A stretch of 64,000 bases of DNA from Sphingomonas lycopersici (GCF_026130605.1 NZ_JANFAU010000009.1:62001-126000); one strand, 5' to 3'; positions 8,315 through 18,154 are shown, counted from the first letter of the stretch. The notes: generated by a model not told the origin, from the sequence alone. Numbers and translations: made by a program.

Positions 8315-9262
8315 TCAGCGTGTCAGCAGCACGTCGTCGCCCTCTCGCTGCACGCGCAACCCGTGGAGCTGCGCCACCGCCGCCGCGAATTCGGACGGAT
8401 TGCCGGTCGCGAACACGCCCGAGATCGGCAATGCCGCCAACCGCGCGTCGCTTACCACCAAATGCTCGTCGCCATAGCGATTCATCTCGGCGGCCGCTTC
8501 CGACAGCGGGGTATCGCGGAAGATCAGTTCGCCGCGCCGCCACGCGGTAACCGCATCCAGCGGCGGCCGATCGAGCGCGACCGCACCGCCCCGCCCGACC
8601 GAAACGCGCTCGCCCGGCGCGAGCACCGCGACGAGCCGTGGGGGGGCACCTACCTGCGTCACCTCCACCTTGCCGCGCAGCAATGTGACACGGACGCGAT
8701 CGGCATCCCTCCGCACGACGAAGCTCGTCCCCAGCGCCTTGATGCGTTCGTCCCCGGCGTCGACGACGAAGGGCCGCGCGGCATCATGCGCGACATCGAA
8801 CAGCGCCTCGCCCCGGTCGAGCGAAATCTGGCGCTCGTGCCGGCCGAGCTTCGCGGTGACATGGCTGTCGGTGTTGAGCGCAATGCGGCTGCCGTCGTCG
8901 AGCGTCGCGACGCGCTGCTCGCCGATCCGCGTATCGAACGCCGACGGCTGATCGAGATAGACCGCGATCGCGCCGCCGCCCGCCAGCAGCAAGAGCGAGG
9001 CGGCGATCGCGGCGGGAATCCAGCGTCGCGGCGCCGGGGCTGGTCGCGCGCCGCCGTCCTCCTCGCCGAGCGCGGCGGCATCGGGGAGCAGATCCCACAA
9101 TTCGCCGGCGCGCCGGAACGCGTCGCGATGCTCGGGATCGGCATCGAGCCAATCCTGCAGCGGCGCCTCCGCAGCCGCACCGCTCGGGCCGTGCAGCCGC
9201 GCGATCCAGGCCGCGGCCTCGGCGTTGAGCCGCGCGCGCTCGTTGCTCGACCGCGTTACCAT
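8315..9262 (-). CDS. fecR: FecR-family anti-sigma factor
   Basis: FecR proteins hold an ECF sigma factor in check and pass on a signal from an STN-bearing receptor. The 315-residue product has a cytoplasmic N-terminal domain (to ~80, with WLDADPEHRDAFRRAGELW), one membrane segment (~81-103, WIPAAIAASLLLLAGGGAIA), a periplasmic FecR domain (IGEQRVATLDDGSRIALNT ... ISLDRGEALFDVAHD) and a C-terminal STN-like domain (RDTPLSEAAAEMNRY). It overlaps fecI by 7 bp and is followed after 70 bp by the STN-containing receptor. The three are therefore a standard FecI-FecR-FecA cell-surface signalling unit. Confidence 0.95.
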   Translation of the reverse strand: MVTRSSNERARLNAEAAAWIARLHGPSGAAAEAPLQDWLDADPEHRDAFRRAGELWDLLPDAAALGEEDGGARPAPAPRRWIPAAIAASLLLLAGGGAIAVYLDQPSAFDTRIGEQRVATLDDGSRIALNTDSHVTAKLGRHERQISLDRGEALFDVAHDAARPFVVDAGDERIKALGTSFVVRRDADRVRVTLLRGKVEVTQVGAPPRLVAVLAPGERVSVGRGGAVALDRPPLDAVTAWRRGELIFRDTPLSEAAAEMNRYGDEHLVVSDARLAALPISGVFATGNPSEFAAAVAQLHGLRVQREGDDVLLTR

Positions 9263-9750
9263 TGTTCCATCCAGTTCATCAGTTCGAGCGTCGCGCGCGC
9301 GATGCGCTTTTCCACCGCGGCAATCGACATCCCCTCTTCCCGGGCGATCGTCGCATAGCTCGCGCCGTCGAGCCGCCGGCGAAGCAGGATCCGGCGGGTA
9401 CGCTCAGGCAATTGCGCCAGCCCGTCACTAGCATGTTTCAGCCGCGCACGCGATTGCAGCACCTGCTCCGAATCCGGCGCGGTATCGACGATCGTGAAGA
9501 CATTCTCATTGGCAAAGGGCGCCCGCCGTTCGCGACGCTGTTCGTCGATCGACAGGTTGACCGCGATCCTCACCAGCAGCGCCTCTTGTGACCGCACCTC
9601 ATGCTTCCGCTCATAATATTCGACCTTGAGAAAGGCTTCCTGCACCAGATCGTCCGCATCCTGATCCGCGACGCCTCGCTTGCGCAAGACACCACGCACG
9701 TGTCGCCACATCTCGGTCAACTGGCTCATCGCGTTTCTCTCACGCGCCAT
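9256..9750 (-). CDS. fecI: ECF RNA polymerase sigma factor, FecI type
   Basis: A 164-residue ECF sigma factor. Region 2 contains ADQDADDLVQEAFLKV and ALLVRIAVNLSIDEQRRERR. Region 4 carries a helix-turn-helix (YATIAREEGMSIAAVEKRIARA) near residues 125-150. It starts the fecI-fecR-receptor set and begins 36 bp after the amidohydrolase gene on the same strand, so it could also be read through from that operon. An in-frame ATG seven codons on (MSQLTEMW) is an alternative start. The FecR partner overlaps its 3' end. The expected target is the receptor operon and possibly the upstream peptidase genes. Confidence 0.94.
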   Translation of the reverse strand: MARERNAMSQLTEMWRHVRGVLRKRGVADQDADDLVQEAFLKVEYYERKHEVRSQEALLVRIAVNLSIDEQRRERRAPFANENVFTIVDTAPDSEQVLQSRARLKHASDGLAQLPERTRRILLRRRLDGASYATIAREEGMSIAAVEKRIARATLELMNWMEQW

Positions 9751-9786
9751 AGAGGATAGGCGCGCACAGGGAACAGGGAGACTTTC

Positions 9787-10776
9787 TCAGTGAACCACAT
9801 TGCGCGCAACCTTCCGCCACTCGGCATCGGACAGCGGGAGCGTGCGCAGCCCGGCGTAATAAGCGCGAAGATCGCGCATGAACGGCCAGTCCGACGCCGG
9901 AACAAAATGGCGCAACCCGATCCGCCGCATCAGCCCGACCAGCGCCGCTTTGTCGCGATCCGGCACGCTTTCCGGCCGGATCGCGGCAAGATCGAAATAG
10001 AGATTGGCGCATCGTGGGCGATCATGCTCGCACGCCTCGGCAAAGACGCCGAGCGCGGCGAGGGTCGCGGAATCGACCCCGCCCCAACCCGCGGCGTGCG
10101 CGATCTGAACCGTCGTGCCGCGCGCCGCCGGCAGCACCTCGTTCACGAAGATACGCGCCTCGTCGGCGCCGTACCCCTCGACGCGGTGGCGCATGTGGAT
10201 CATGACGCGCCAATGCGCGGACGCCGCCGCGCGCACCACGTTCGCGAGCATCCTCACCTGCTCGGGCCGGTGATAGTCGAAGCGCGAATTGGCGAGATGC
10301 AATTTGATCCCGGCGACATGACGATCGCCGCGCCAATGCGCGATCTCGGGCAGCGCGGTGGGCGTCAGCGGGTTGACGCCGATATAGACCGAGAAGCGTG
10401 CCGGCTGCGCGCGCGCCAGCCCCACGGTGAAGTCATTGGCCGCGCGGACGATCGCCGCGTGGTTCGGCGGCAGCGCGGCCATCAGCGGGCTTTCCGCGAG
10501 ATAGGCGGTCGACATCACCTGCGCACGGCGGATGCCCGCATCGTCCATCGCGCGGCGCAGATCCGCAACGGCCAGCGGCCGGGTGAACTCGGCATCGCAT
10601 TTGCTCGCCCGCCCCGGGCTGGCACAATAATCGGACAGGATCGCGAGGATCGCGGGCGCGTGGAGATGGACGTGGTGATCGACGTGCACCACCGGCGCCC
10701 GTCGGTCCGCCGCGCCAGACGGCGCGACGGACAGCCACGCGATCGCGACGACCGCACCCAGGCGGGCGAAGGTCAC
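9787..10776 (-). CDS. Exported amidohydrolase-family (metal-dependent TIM-barrel) hydrolase
   Basis: A 329-residue protein with a signal peptide (MTFARLGAVVAIAWLSVAPSGAAD) and an amidohydrolase-2-like barrel. VDHHVHLHAP near residue 35 supplies the HxH metal motif. Later candidates for metal or catalytic residues lie in GIKLHLANS, RVMIHMRHR, VQIAHAAGWGG and the Asp of VPASDWPF. The start is GTG, overlapping the peptidase stop as GTGA, so it is translationally coupled to the S9 peptidase. An exported hydrolase beside an exported peptidase suggests further processing of peptide fragments in the periplasm. The actual bond hydrolysed is unknown. Confidence 0.82.
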   Translation of the reverse strand: MTFARLGAVVAIAWLSVAPSGAADRRAPVVHVDHHVHLHAPAILAILSDYCASPGRASKCDAEFTRPLAVADLRRAMDDAGIRRAQVMSTAYLAESPLMAALPPNHAAIVRAANDFTVGLARAQPARFSVYIGVNPLTPTALPEIAHWRGDRHVAGIKLHLANSRFDYHRPEQVRMLANVVRAAASAHWRVMIHMRHRVEGYGADEARIFVNEVLPAARGTTVQIAHAAGWGGVDSATLAALGVFAEACEHDRPRCANLYFDLAAIRPESVPDRDKAALVGLMRRIGLRHFVPASDWPFMRDLRAYYAGLRTLPLSDAEWRKVARNVVH

Positions 10777-12737
10777 CGCCCCTGATCGGCGAGCAGCATC
10801 TGTTTCCAGAACAAGGCGCTCGCCCAGAAATAATAGTCCTCATTCTCCTTCTTGTGGAAAACGTGCCCCTCATTCTCGGCGAGCACATGCCACACGGTGC
10901 CGCCCTTGCCGCGCACCGCCTTGATGATCTGCTCCGCCTCGCTCGCCGGGACGCGCGGGTCGTTGCCGCCGGTCGCGATGAGCAACGGCACGGTGATCTT
11001 GTCGACATTGGTCAGCGGCGAGATTTCGATCAGCTTGGCGCGCTGCTTCGGATCGCGCTCGTCGCCATATTCCACGCGGCGCAGGTCACGCCGATAGGAT
11101 TGCGTATTCTCCAGGAAGGTGACGAAGTTCGAGATCGCCACATAGCAATTCGCGCCCTTCAGCCGCGCCGAATAATGCGTCGCGGTGGCGTAGCACATAT
11201 AGCCGCCGTAGGAGAGACCGGTGACGGCGAAGCGCGCCGGGTCGAGCGTCGGATCCTTGGTCAGCGTGTCGAGAAAGGCGCCGATATCCTTCACCGAATC
11301 CTCGCGCTTGAACGGCCCGTTGTCGAGGTTGACGAAGCGCTTGCCGAAGCCGGTCGAGCCGCGGACATTGGGGAAGAACAAGGCGATGCCGAGTTCGTTG
11401 AGATAATAATTGTCCGGCCCGAGGAAATCGGGCTGGGTCTGCCCCTCCGGCCCGCCGTGGATGTTGACGATCAGCGGGCGCTTGCCGGGAAATTTCGCGG
11501 GATCGGGGCGATAGAGGAAGCCCGATACGGTTTCGCCGTCGAAGCTTTTGACCTCGACGAGCTGCGGCTCGACATTCTTCGCCGGATCGAGCCCGCCGGT
11601 TTCGCTGCGCGTCCAGCGCGTCACCGCCAGCGTCTTCGGGTCGATCGCAAAGGCGTCGCCGGCGACACGTGCGGAGGACATGCTGAGACCGATCGTGCCC
11701 CACGGCGCGATCTGGATCGGCGAGCCGATCGTATAGGGGATGACCCCCGCGGGCAGCCCGGTCACGTCGCGCGACGTCCCCGCGCGAACGTCGAGTACAT
11801 GCACCCGGCTGACCCCCGCCTCATTGGTGGCGTAGACGACGAAGCTGCTGTCGGGGGCGAGCGCATATTCGGTCACGTCCCATTTCCGCTCGGCGGAAAC
11901 CGGGGTGAACTTGCCGCTGCGCGCGTCGAGCCGGCCCAATCGCACGAAATCGGAATCGATGTCCGACAGGATCCAGATCGCGCCGTCCGGCGCATAATGC
12001 GGCGCGATGTACGAAACCTCGCGCTTCACGTCGTTCAGCGCCCGCATCTTGCCCGAGGCGAGATCGAGCTCATAGATATCGGCGCGGTTGACCGACATGC
12101 GGTTGACCACCAGCGCCCGCGCGCCGTCGGCGGAGAAATCGGCGATGTTCCAGCCGCCGCCCTTCACCGTCGCGACGAGGCGATCGGTCTTGGGGTTGCG
12201 CGGATCGACGACGTAAAGGTCTGAATCGGTGCCGTTACGCCGGGTCGACGAATAGCCCACGACCTTGCCGTCGGGGCTCCACGCGCCGAACCAGTTGCGG
12301 CTCTTGCCGTCGGTGAGGAGATGCAGCCGCCCGTCGACCAGCCGGTAGAGCTGGAAGAACTCGCCGCCGCCGATATCCTTTTGCACCACGGTGACATCGC
12401 CCGCGCCGGGCGAAACCGCGGCGGCGATCACCGGCTCGGCCTCGAAGCTGAGCTGGGTGCGCGCCGCATCGGGCGCGCCGACCTTATGGATCTGATCGGT
12501 ATTGGCGAAGCGCGTCTTGATCAGCATCGAGCGATCGGCCGGATCCCAGCCGAGGAAGATCGCCTTGCGCGCCTGAAGATAGGGCTGGGTTTCGGCGACC
12601 AGCGCCGCGGGGATCGCGGGAAGCCCGTCGGCGACGATCGCCGCGGGCTTGGCGACGGACGCCTCCTGCGCAGGGGCGGCGACGGGAAGCAGCGCAAGGG
12701 TTGCAGCGGTTGCGGCAAGAGCGGAACGAAGGCGCAT
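10773..12737 (-). CDS. Exported S9-family (prolyl oligopeptidase-like) serine peptidase
   Basis: A 654-residue S9 peptidase: signal peptide (LRSALAATAATLALLPVAAPAQ), an N-terminal beta-propeller (~50-400, with WSPDGKVVGYSST, DGARALVVN) and a C-terminal alpha/beta-hydrolase domain. The triad is Ser509 in GLSYGGYM, Asp593 in GGNDPRVP and His625 in NEGHVF. An AGGAG sits 8 bp before the ATG. It follows a TBDT by 85 bp and overlaps the amidohydrolase. Lasso-peptide isopeptidases of alphaproteobacteria belong to this family and also sit next to TBDT, FecI and FecR genes, but ordinary acyl-peptide or dipeptidyl peptidases look the same by motif. Confidence 0.92.
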   Translation of the reverse strand: MRLRSALAATAATLALLPVAAPAQEASVAKPAAIVADGLPAIPAALVAETQPYLQARKAIFLGWDPADRSMLIKTRFANTDQIHKVGAPDAARTQLSFEAEPVIAAAVSPGAGDVTVVQKDIGGGEFFQLYRLVDGRLHLLTDGKSRNWFGAWSPDGKVVGYSSTRRNGTDSDLYVVDPRNPKTDRLVATVKGGGWNIADFSADGARALVVNRMSVNRADIYELDLASGKMRALNDVKREVSYIAPHYAPDGAIWILSDIDSDFVRLGRLDARSGKFTPVSAERKWDVTEYALAPDSSFVVYATNEAGVSRVHVLDVRAGTSRDVTGLPAGVIPYTIGSPIQIAPWGTIGLSMSSARVAGDAFAIDPKTLAVTRWTRSETGGLDPAKNVEPQLVEVKSFDGETVSGFLYRPDPAKFPGKRPLIVNIHGGPEGQTQPDFLGPDNYYLNELGIALFFPNVRGSTGFGKRFVNLDNGPFKREDSVKDIGAFLDTLTKDPTLDPARFAVTGLSYGGYMCYATATHYSARLKGANCYVAISNFVTFLENTQSYRRDLRRVEYGDERDPKQRAKLIEISPLTNVDKITVPLLIATGGNDPRVPASEAEQIIKAVRGKGGTVWHVLAENEGHVFHKKENEDYYFWASALFWKQMLLADQGR

Positions 12738-12822
12738 ATGGCACTCTCCTGTATCGGGTCAGTTGGGGCCGAAGCCATGATCGCCCGGCGCGATGTCCGG
12801 GCGATCCAAGGGGTCACGATGA

Positions 12823-15513
12823 TCAGAATCGAACGCGCGCGCCAAAGGTGAAATAGCGCCCGAGCACGTCGTAATAGGGCGAATAGAGCGACCCGTTCGG
12901 CGCCTGCTTGTTAAACAGATTGCTGACATTGCCGTACAATTCGAACGACCGCGACCCGGTGGGCACCTTCACCTGCGCCTGCAGATCGAAATAGGTGTAG
13001 GCGCCGATATGGTTGTTCGAGAGCGCGATCTGATTGTTGAACACCCCGGGCGAAATATAGCGCGCGCGCACCAGCCCGGAGAAGGTGTCGTTCTCATAAC
13101 CGACCGAGCCGTTGACCCGCCACGCCGGCACGCCGAGCCCGAACGAATAGCCCTGCGAGCGGACATATTCGAGCTTCACCACCCCGTCATCGGTGGTGAG
13201 GCTATCCACCCAGGTGCCGATCAGCCGGAACTTCAGCCGGCCATTGGCCGATTTGAACAGCCGGTCCATCGCCATGACGTAGGAGATCTCCGCATCGATC
13301 CCGTTGGTCTTGTAATTGGCGAGATTGACATAGGTCGAAACCGTCCGGGTGATCGTATTGGTCGCCGGATCGCGCTCGACCCGCGAACATAGCGCCGTGT
13401 TGCCGTTGTAGCAGCGCGTCACCAGATCCTGCGCCGCGATGGTGGTGATCACATCCTTCACATCGATGTCGAAATAGTCGACCGAGATGTTGAGGCCGCG
13501 GACCGCCTGCGGCGAATAAGTGAAGCCGAAGGTCCAGGTATCGGCCTTTTCCGGCTCGAGGCTCGGATTGCCGCCGCCGTTGCTCAGGACGTAGACGTTC
13601 TGCTTGGTGAGCGGATCGTAGATCGTGTTATAGCCGGTGGTGGTCTGGGTATAGAGTTCGCTGAGATTGGCCGAGCGGATATCGCGCGAACGCGTCACGC
13701 GGCCGCGGAAACCCGGGAAGAATTCGTTGGTCGCGCCCAGCTTCCACGACCAGATCGAGCCGGTGGTGCTGTAATCGCTGACGCGCACCGCGCCGTTGAA
13801 CTCGAGCTGGCGCAGCAGCGGCGTATTGTGGACGAGCGGCACGAGGATCTCGCCGAACGCCTCCTTCACATCGAAGCTGCCCGACATCGCCGAGAAGCTG
13901 AAGGTGCGGAACGCCTTGGCGGCATCGAGCGCGCCGACGGTCTGCCGGATGCTTTCCTTGCGCGCCTCGACGCCGACCGCGAACGACACCTTGCCCGCCG
14001 GCAGCGCGAACGGCTCGCCGCGAAGGCTGATGCCGCCCACGTCGAGCTTGGTGGTCGCGCGCTGGCTCGGCGTGCCGGTGACATAGGCGATCGCCTCCTT
14101 CGACGGCGCACCGAGGCCGAACAGATTGATCGGAACGCAATTGGTGCTCGGATTGGTCAGCGCGATCCGGCACACCGCGCGGCCGCTGGCGGGATCGATC
14201 ACCGAGTCCACCGCATTGGCGAACTCCTTGGTGAGCAGGAAGCCGGGGGTATCGATATTGTTCTGATATTCGCCGTGGCTGTAATAAGCGCTCCAGCGCA
14301 GGTTCGATCCGATCCGCCCGTCCAGCGCCAACGTGCCCTGCGTCACCTTCCGCTCGAAATCGATCCGCGGATAGGAAAGATCGCTGTTGAAACGCCCCAT
14401 GTAGAAACTGCTCTGGCCCGCCGCGGCGAGCGCGTCGGTCACGCTTTTCGACAGAAAGGCATTGTCCGACTTGATCAGGATGCCCGATGTCGCCGAGCCC
14501 TGCACGTGATCGCCGAACCAGATGTAATTGTTCCACATCCGCGAATGGCGCACTTCGGCGGTCAGCTTGATCGCGGGCGAGAATTCATAGGTGAAGCGCC
14601 CGAGCGCGCTGTAGCGGCGCTGCGGCGTCATCAGCGGGCTGAGATCGTCGTTCGACGGCCCCTCGCCGCCCGACATATAGCCGCCGCTCACCCGGCCATA
14701 ATCGAAATTGCGCAGCGACCCGTCCGGGTTGAACGCCTTGCCGGCCAGCACCCCCGAGGTGATCAGCCCGCCATAGGCCGAGGTGGAAAAGCCGACATCC
14801 GGGGTCATCGCGCCGGCGAACGACGCCCAGCGGCCGATATTCTTGCGCGCCGTCTTCGGCACGATGCCGTCGCTGTTGAAATATTCGCCGCCGATGACGA
14901 CGTGGCCGCGATCGTCGTTGAAGCCGATCCCCGCCTTGCCTTCGAAGCGATGCTGCGCGGCATCGCCATAGGTCGAAACGCCTGCTTCGGCGCCGAGCTG
15001 CAGTCCCTTGAACGTCTCGTCGATCCCGAGATTGACGACGCCCGCGACCGCGCCCGATCCCCAGGCCGCGGAAGCACCGCCGGTGACGACCTGCGCGCTG
15101 CGCACCAGCACGTTGGGAATGGTGTTGAGATCATTGTCGCTGACGATGCGGCGGCCGTCGATCAGCACCAGCGTGCGGTTGATGCCGAGACCGCGCAGAT
15201 CGACCGGAGCGTTGCCCGCGCCGGTGTTGGTCCCCGTCGTCTGCGCCGAAGTGGTGGCGCGGAATTGCGGCAGATCGTTGAGTGCGGCGGCGACATTCGG
15301 CCGCGCGCCGACCGACAGGTCTTCGGCGGTCACCGTGATCGTCGGGGTCGGCGTCTGGAAATTGCGGTCGATGCGCGATCCGGTGACGATGATGTCGCCC
15401 CCCGTATCGCTCTCGGCCGGCGCCGCATTCTCCGGGGATACCGTCTGCGCCGATACGCCCGCCGCGGCCACGATCGCCACGCACGCGCCGATTACACTCC
15501 CGAATCTGATCAT
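12823..15513 (-). CDS. TonB-dependent receptor, paralogue of the 5.3-8.2 kb receptor without STN domain
   Basis: An 896-residue outer-membrane receptor when started at the ATG at 15513, which has AGGGGGG 6 bp upstream and opens a normal signal peptide (MIRFGSVIGACVAIVAAAGVSAQ). The frame is open 15 codons further upstream, but that extension is charged and unlike a signal peptide. The plug begins at IIVTGSRIDRNFQTPTP, with LDLRGLGINRTLVLIDGRR and VVTGGASAAWGSGAVAGVVN. The barrel ends YFTFGARVRF. Long identical stretches with the STN receptor show tandem duplication with later gain or loss of the STN domain. It heads the peptidase operon, so its cargo is probably a peptide that the S9 enzyme cleaves. 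Confidence 0.95.
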   Translation of the reverse strand: MIRFGSVIGACVAIVAAAGVSAQTVSPENAAPAESDTGGDIIVTGSRIDRNFQTPTPTITVTAEDLSVGARPNVAAALNDLPQFRATTSAQTTGTNTGAGNAPVDLRGLGINRTLVLIDGRRIVSDNDLNTIPNVLVRSAQVVTGGASAAWGSGAVAGVVNLGIDETFKGLQLGAEAGVSTYGDAAQHRFEGKAGIGFNDDRGHVVIGGEYFNSDGIVPKTARKNIGRWASFAGAMTPDVGFSTSAYGGLITSGVLAGKAFNPDGSLRNFDYGRVSGGYMSGGEGPSNDDLSPLMTPQRRYSALGRFTYEFSPAIKLTAEVRHSRMWNNYIWFGDHVQGSATSGILIKSDNAFLSKSVTDALAAAGQSSFYMGRFNSDLSYPRIDFERKVTQGTLALDGRIGSNLRWSAYYSHGEYQNNIDTPGFLLTKEFANAVDSVIDPASGRAVCRIALTNPSTNCVPINLFGLGAPSKEAIAYVTGTPSQRATTKLDVGGISLRGEPFALPAGKVSFAVGVEARKESIRQTVGALDAAKAFRTFSFSAMSGSFDVKEAFGEILVPLVHNTPLLRQLEFNGAVRVSDYSTTGSIWSWKLGATNEFFPGFRGRVTRSRDIRSANLSELYTQTTTGYNTIYDPLTKQNVYVLSNGGGNPSLEPEKADTWTFGFTYSPQAVRGLNISVDYFDIDVKDVITTIAAQDLVTRCYNGNTALCSRVERDPATNTITRTVSTYVNLANYKTNGIDAEISYVMAMDRLFKSANGRLKFRLIGTWVDSLTTDDGVVKLEYVRSQGYSFGLGVPAWRVNGSVGYENDTFSGLVRARYISPGVFNNQIALSNNHIGAYTYFDLQAQVKVPTGSRSFELYGNVSNLFNKQAPNGSLYSPYYDVLGRYFTFGARVRF

Positions 15514-15787
15514 GAGTCCCCCCTTGTCTCCAGGCGGCCGATCGCCGCGGATGCTCACGGGGAAGACGATCCGATTTCACAAATCCGACATATTTCGAAA
15601 ATTTTTTCGAGCGCCGCGCATCGCCGCTGTGGCGACATGGCTCGAACGCCGTTGGCGAAGGGGGACCGGGCCACTGCGGGTCCCCGAAAAAGCCCTCAAA
15701 TCGAGGGTGATGGGCGCGGGTACGCCGGCGCGCATAATAAGAAATTTACATTCATGTGAAACCTATGCCGTGGTTACGGGGGGCCTT
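15514..15787. promoter_or_regulatory. Divergent promoter region with an AT-rich palindrome
   Basis: A 274-bp region between the receptor (minus) and the MHYT-GGDEF-EAL gene (plus). It holds TCGAAAA-TT-TTTTCGA at 15595-15610, a perfect inverted repeat in an otherwise AT-rich 30 bases. It could be an operator for either promoter. No riboswitch-like or coding structure is evident. Confidence 0.4.
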
Positions 15788-18154
15788 ATGTTCAACGTGC
15801 TCGAATGCGCGACCGACCAGCACGACATCCGATTGGTCGTTCTCGCCGCGCTGATCTGCCTGTTGGGAAACGTCGGCGTCTTCGTCCTGCTCAACCGCTC
15901 GACCCTGTGCGTCGAGACACGCCGGCGCCATTGGCTGATGATCGCCGCGATCGCCGAAGGCGTCGGCGTATGGGCCACCCATTTCGTCGCGATGCTCGCC
16001 TATCGCGGCCCGATGCCGCTCGAGTTCGGCATCGCGCTGACCCTGCTCTCGGTGACGATCGCGATCGCATTCTTCTGGGCGGTGTTCCACTGGCTCGGAC
16101 GAGCGCCGGGGACGGTCCGCAACATGGCCGCCGGTGCGGGGGCGGCGGTCGGCATCCACGGGATGCATTTTACCGGCATGGCCGCAATTATCGCCCCGGC
16201 GCGGATCAGCTATGCGATCGCGCCGGTCCTGATCTCGCTGGCGCTGTCCGCGCTGCTGTTCGGCGCCGCCTTCGTCGTCTTCACCGCGACCGAAGGGCGG
16301 AAGAAGATCTTCCTGCCCGCGATCCTCGCGGTGCTGTCGATCGTCGTACTGCACTTCACCGCGATGTCCGCCACCACGCTGACCTATGATCCGACGCAGG
16401 CCAGCGTCGGCGGCCCGATTCTGAGCCGCGAATGGCTGGTGCCGGCGATCGTGCTCGCCAATCTCGTCCTGCTCGCGCTCGCGCTCACCGGATCGTTCGT
16501 CGACCGCTGGCTGACCGATGCCCGCGGGATCGCCGATGCGACGCTGGAGGGGCTGGCGATCGTCAGCGCGGGCCAGATCGTCGAGGTCAACCGCCAGCTC
16601 GCAGGGTTGCTCGGCGTCAGCTCCCGCACATTGATCGGCAGCGTGCCCTCGCGCTGGTTCGTCCCGGTCGCCGGGGGAACATTCGACATACAGGAGGGGC
16701 TTACCGTCGAGGCGCGGATCCGCGGCAGCGCGGACGAGGACCAGATCATCGAGATCGCAACCCAGATGATCGAATATCGCGGCCGGCGCTGCGAAGTGCT
16801 CGCGGTCCGCGATCTTTCCGATCGCAAACGCGCCCAGCGCGCGATCGAGCATCTCGCCTCGCACGATCCGCTGACCGATCTTGCCAACCGCGCCAGTTTC
16901 GTCCGCGCGCTGGACGAAGCGATCGCGGCGCGCCAGCCCTTTGCGCTGCTTGCGATCGACCTCGATCGCTTCAAGGCGATCAACGATATTTTCGGTCACG
17001 GCGCGGGCGACGACATCCTGCGCCGCGTCGCCAATATCCTCCGTGCGTCGGTGCGCGGCGACGACGTCATCGCGCGGGTCGGCGGGGACGAATTCCTCAT
17101 CGTCCAGCGCGCGGTTTCCGGGCCGGACGACGCGCGCCGGCTGGCGAGCGACATATTGGAGAATTTCGCGGGCGAGATGGACGTGGCGCGCGATCCGATG
17201 GCGGTCGCCGCGAGCATCGGGGTCGCTTTCTACCCGCTTGACGCGCTCGATGCGGAAACGCTGCAGCAGAACGCCGATATCGCGCTCTATCGCGCCAAGA
17301 GCAGCGGCCGCGGGATCGCGGTCTTCTTCGATCAGGAGATGGACGAATTGGCGCGCGACCGGCGTGCGCTCGAACATGATCTGCGCCACGCGATCACGCG
17401 CAACCAGCTCCATCTCGTCTTCCAGCCGCTCGTCGCCACCGCCTTCGGCTCGGTGGTCGGCTATGAAGCGCTGCTGCGCTGGCAGCATCCCGAGCGCGGC
17501 GAAATCCCGCCCGATTTCTTCATCCCGATCGCCGAGGAAATCGGCGCGATCGTGTCGATCGGCGAATGGGTGTTACGCGAGGCCTGCGCCACCGCCGCCG
17601 GATGGCCGGCCAATATCTCGATCGCGGTCAATGTATCGACGGTGCAGTTCCAGGTGCCGAGCTTGCCGGCGATCGTGCGCGACGCGCTCGATTCCTCCGG
17701 GCTCGACGCGCGGCGGCTCGAGCTCGAGGTGACCGAGACGGCGTTCATGCGCAACCGCCAGATCGCGCTGAAATCCTTGCATGAGATCCGCGCGATGGGG
17801 GTGCGCATCGCGATGGACGATTTCGGCATCGGCTATTCGTCGCTGAGCAACCTCAAGGCGTTTCCGTTCGACAAGATCAAGATCGACAAGAGCTTCGTCG
17901 CGTCGATCTCCGACGACGAAGCCTCGCGCTCGATCGTGCGCGCGATCGTCGGGCTGGGACGCAGCTTCAACATGCCGATCGTCGCCGAGGGCGTCGAGAC
18001 CGAGGCGCAGCGGCAGATGCTGCTCGACGAGGGGTGCCCCCAGGCGCAGGGCTATTATTTCGGGCGCCCGGCGGGCGATCCGTTCGGCGACGCCGCGCGG
18101 GACCGGCAGGGCAAATCGCCGGCCGGGCATCTCTCCGGCGAATCCACCGCCTGA
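15788..18154 (+). CDS. MHYT-PAS-GGDEF-EAL membrane c-di-GMP signalling protein
   Basis: A 788-residue protein. The ATG at 15788 opens the first membrane helix and follows a G-run; the reading frame is open far upstream but that part is antisense to the receptor. Residues 1-240 form a seven-helix MHYT sensor with three repeats of the motif (WATHFVAM, GMHFTGM, LHFTAM) proposed to bind a metal or gas. A PAS-like segment follows. The cyclase motif GGDEF is intact at 432-436 and the phosphodiesterase motif EALLR at 560-564. DDFGIGYSS (~677) and VAEGVE are also intact, so both activities are possible. The lone promoter suggests monocistronic expression. Confidence 0.93.
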   Translation: MFNVLECATDQHDIRLVVLAALICLLGNVGVFVLLNRSTLCVETRRRHWLMIAAIAEGVGVWATHFVAMLAYRGPMPLEFGIALTLLSVTIAIAFFWAVFHWLGRAPGTVRNMAAGAGAAVGIHGMHFTGMAAIIAPARISYAIAPVLISLALSALLFGAAFVVFTATEGRKKIFLPAILAVLSIVVLHFTAMSATTLTYDPTQASVGGPILSREWLVPAIVLANLVLLALALTGSFVDRWLTDARGIADATLEGLAIVSAGQIVEVNRQLAGLLGVSSRTLIGSVPSRWFVPVAGGTFDIQEGLTVEARIRGSADEDQIIEIATQMIEYRGRRCEVLAVRDLSDRKRAQRAIEHLASHDPLTDLANRASFVRALDEAIAARQPFALLAIDLDRFKAINDIFGHGAGDDILRRVANILRASVRGDDVIARVGGDEFLIVQRAVSGPDDARRLASDILENFAGEMDVARDPMAVAASIGVAFYPLDALDAETLQQNADIALYRAKSSGRGIAVFFDQEMDELARDRRALEHDLRHAITRNQLHLVFQPLVATAFGSVVGYEALLRWQHPERGEIPPDFFIPIAEEIGAIVSIGEWVLREACATAAGWPANISIAVNVSTVQFQVPSLPAIVRDALDSSGLDARRLELEVTETAFMRNRQIALKSLHEIRAMGVRIAMDDFGIGYSSLSNLKAFPFDKIKIDKSFVASISDDEASRSIVRAIVGLGRSFNMPIVAEGVETEAQRQMLLDEGCPQAQGYYFGRPAGDPFGDAARDRQGKSPAGHLSGESTA

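Noticed and set aside
13828..15759. A 643-codon open frame on the plus strand
   Set aside because: It lies wholly antisense to a clear TBDT gene, is Arg/His/Asp-rich low-complexity sequence, and reflects the high GC of the third codon position. The same applies to long antisense frames at 5908-7431, 24260-26164, 15752-17488 and 59982-62396.
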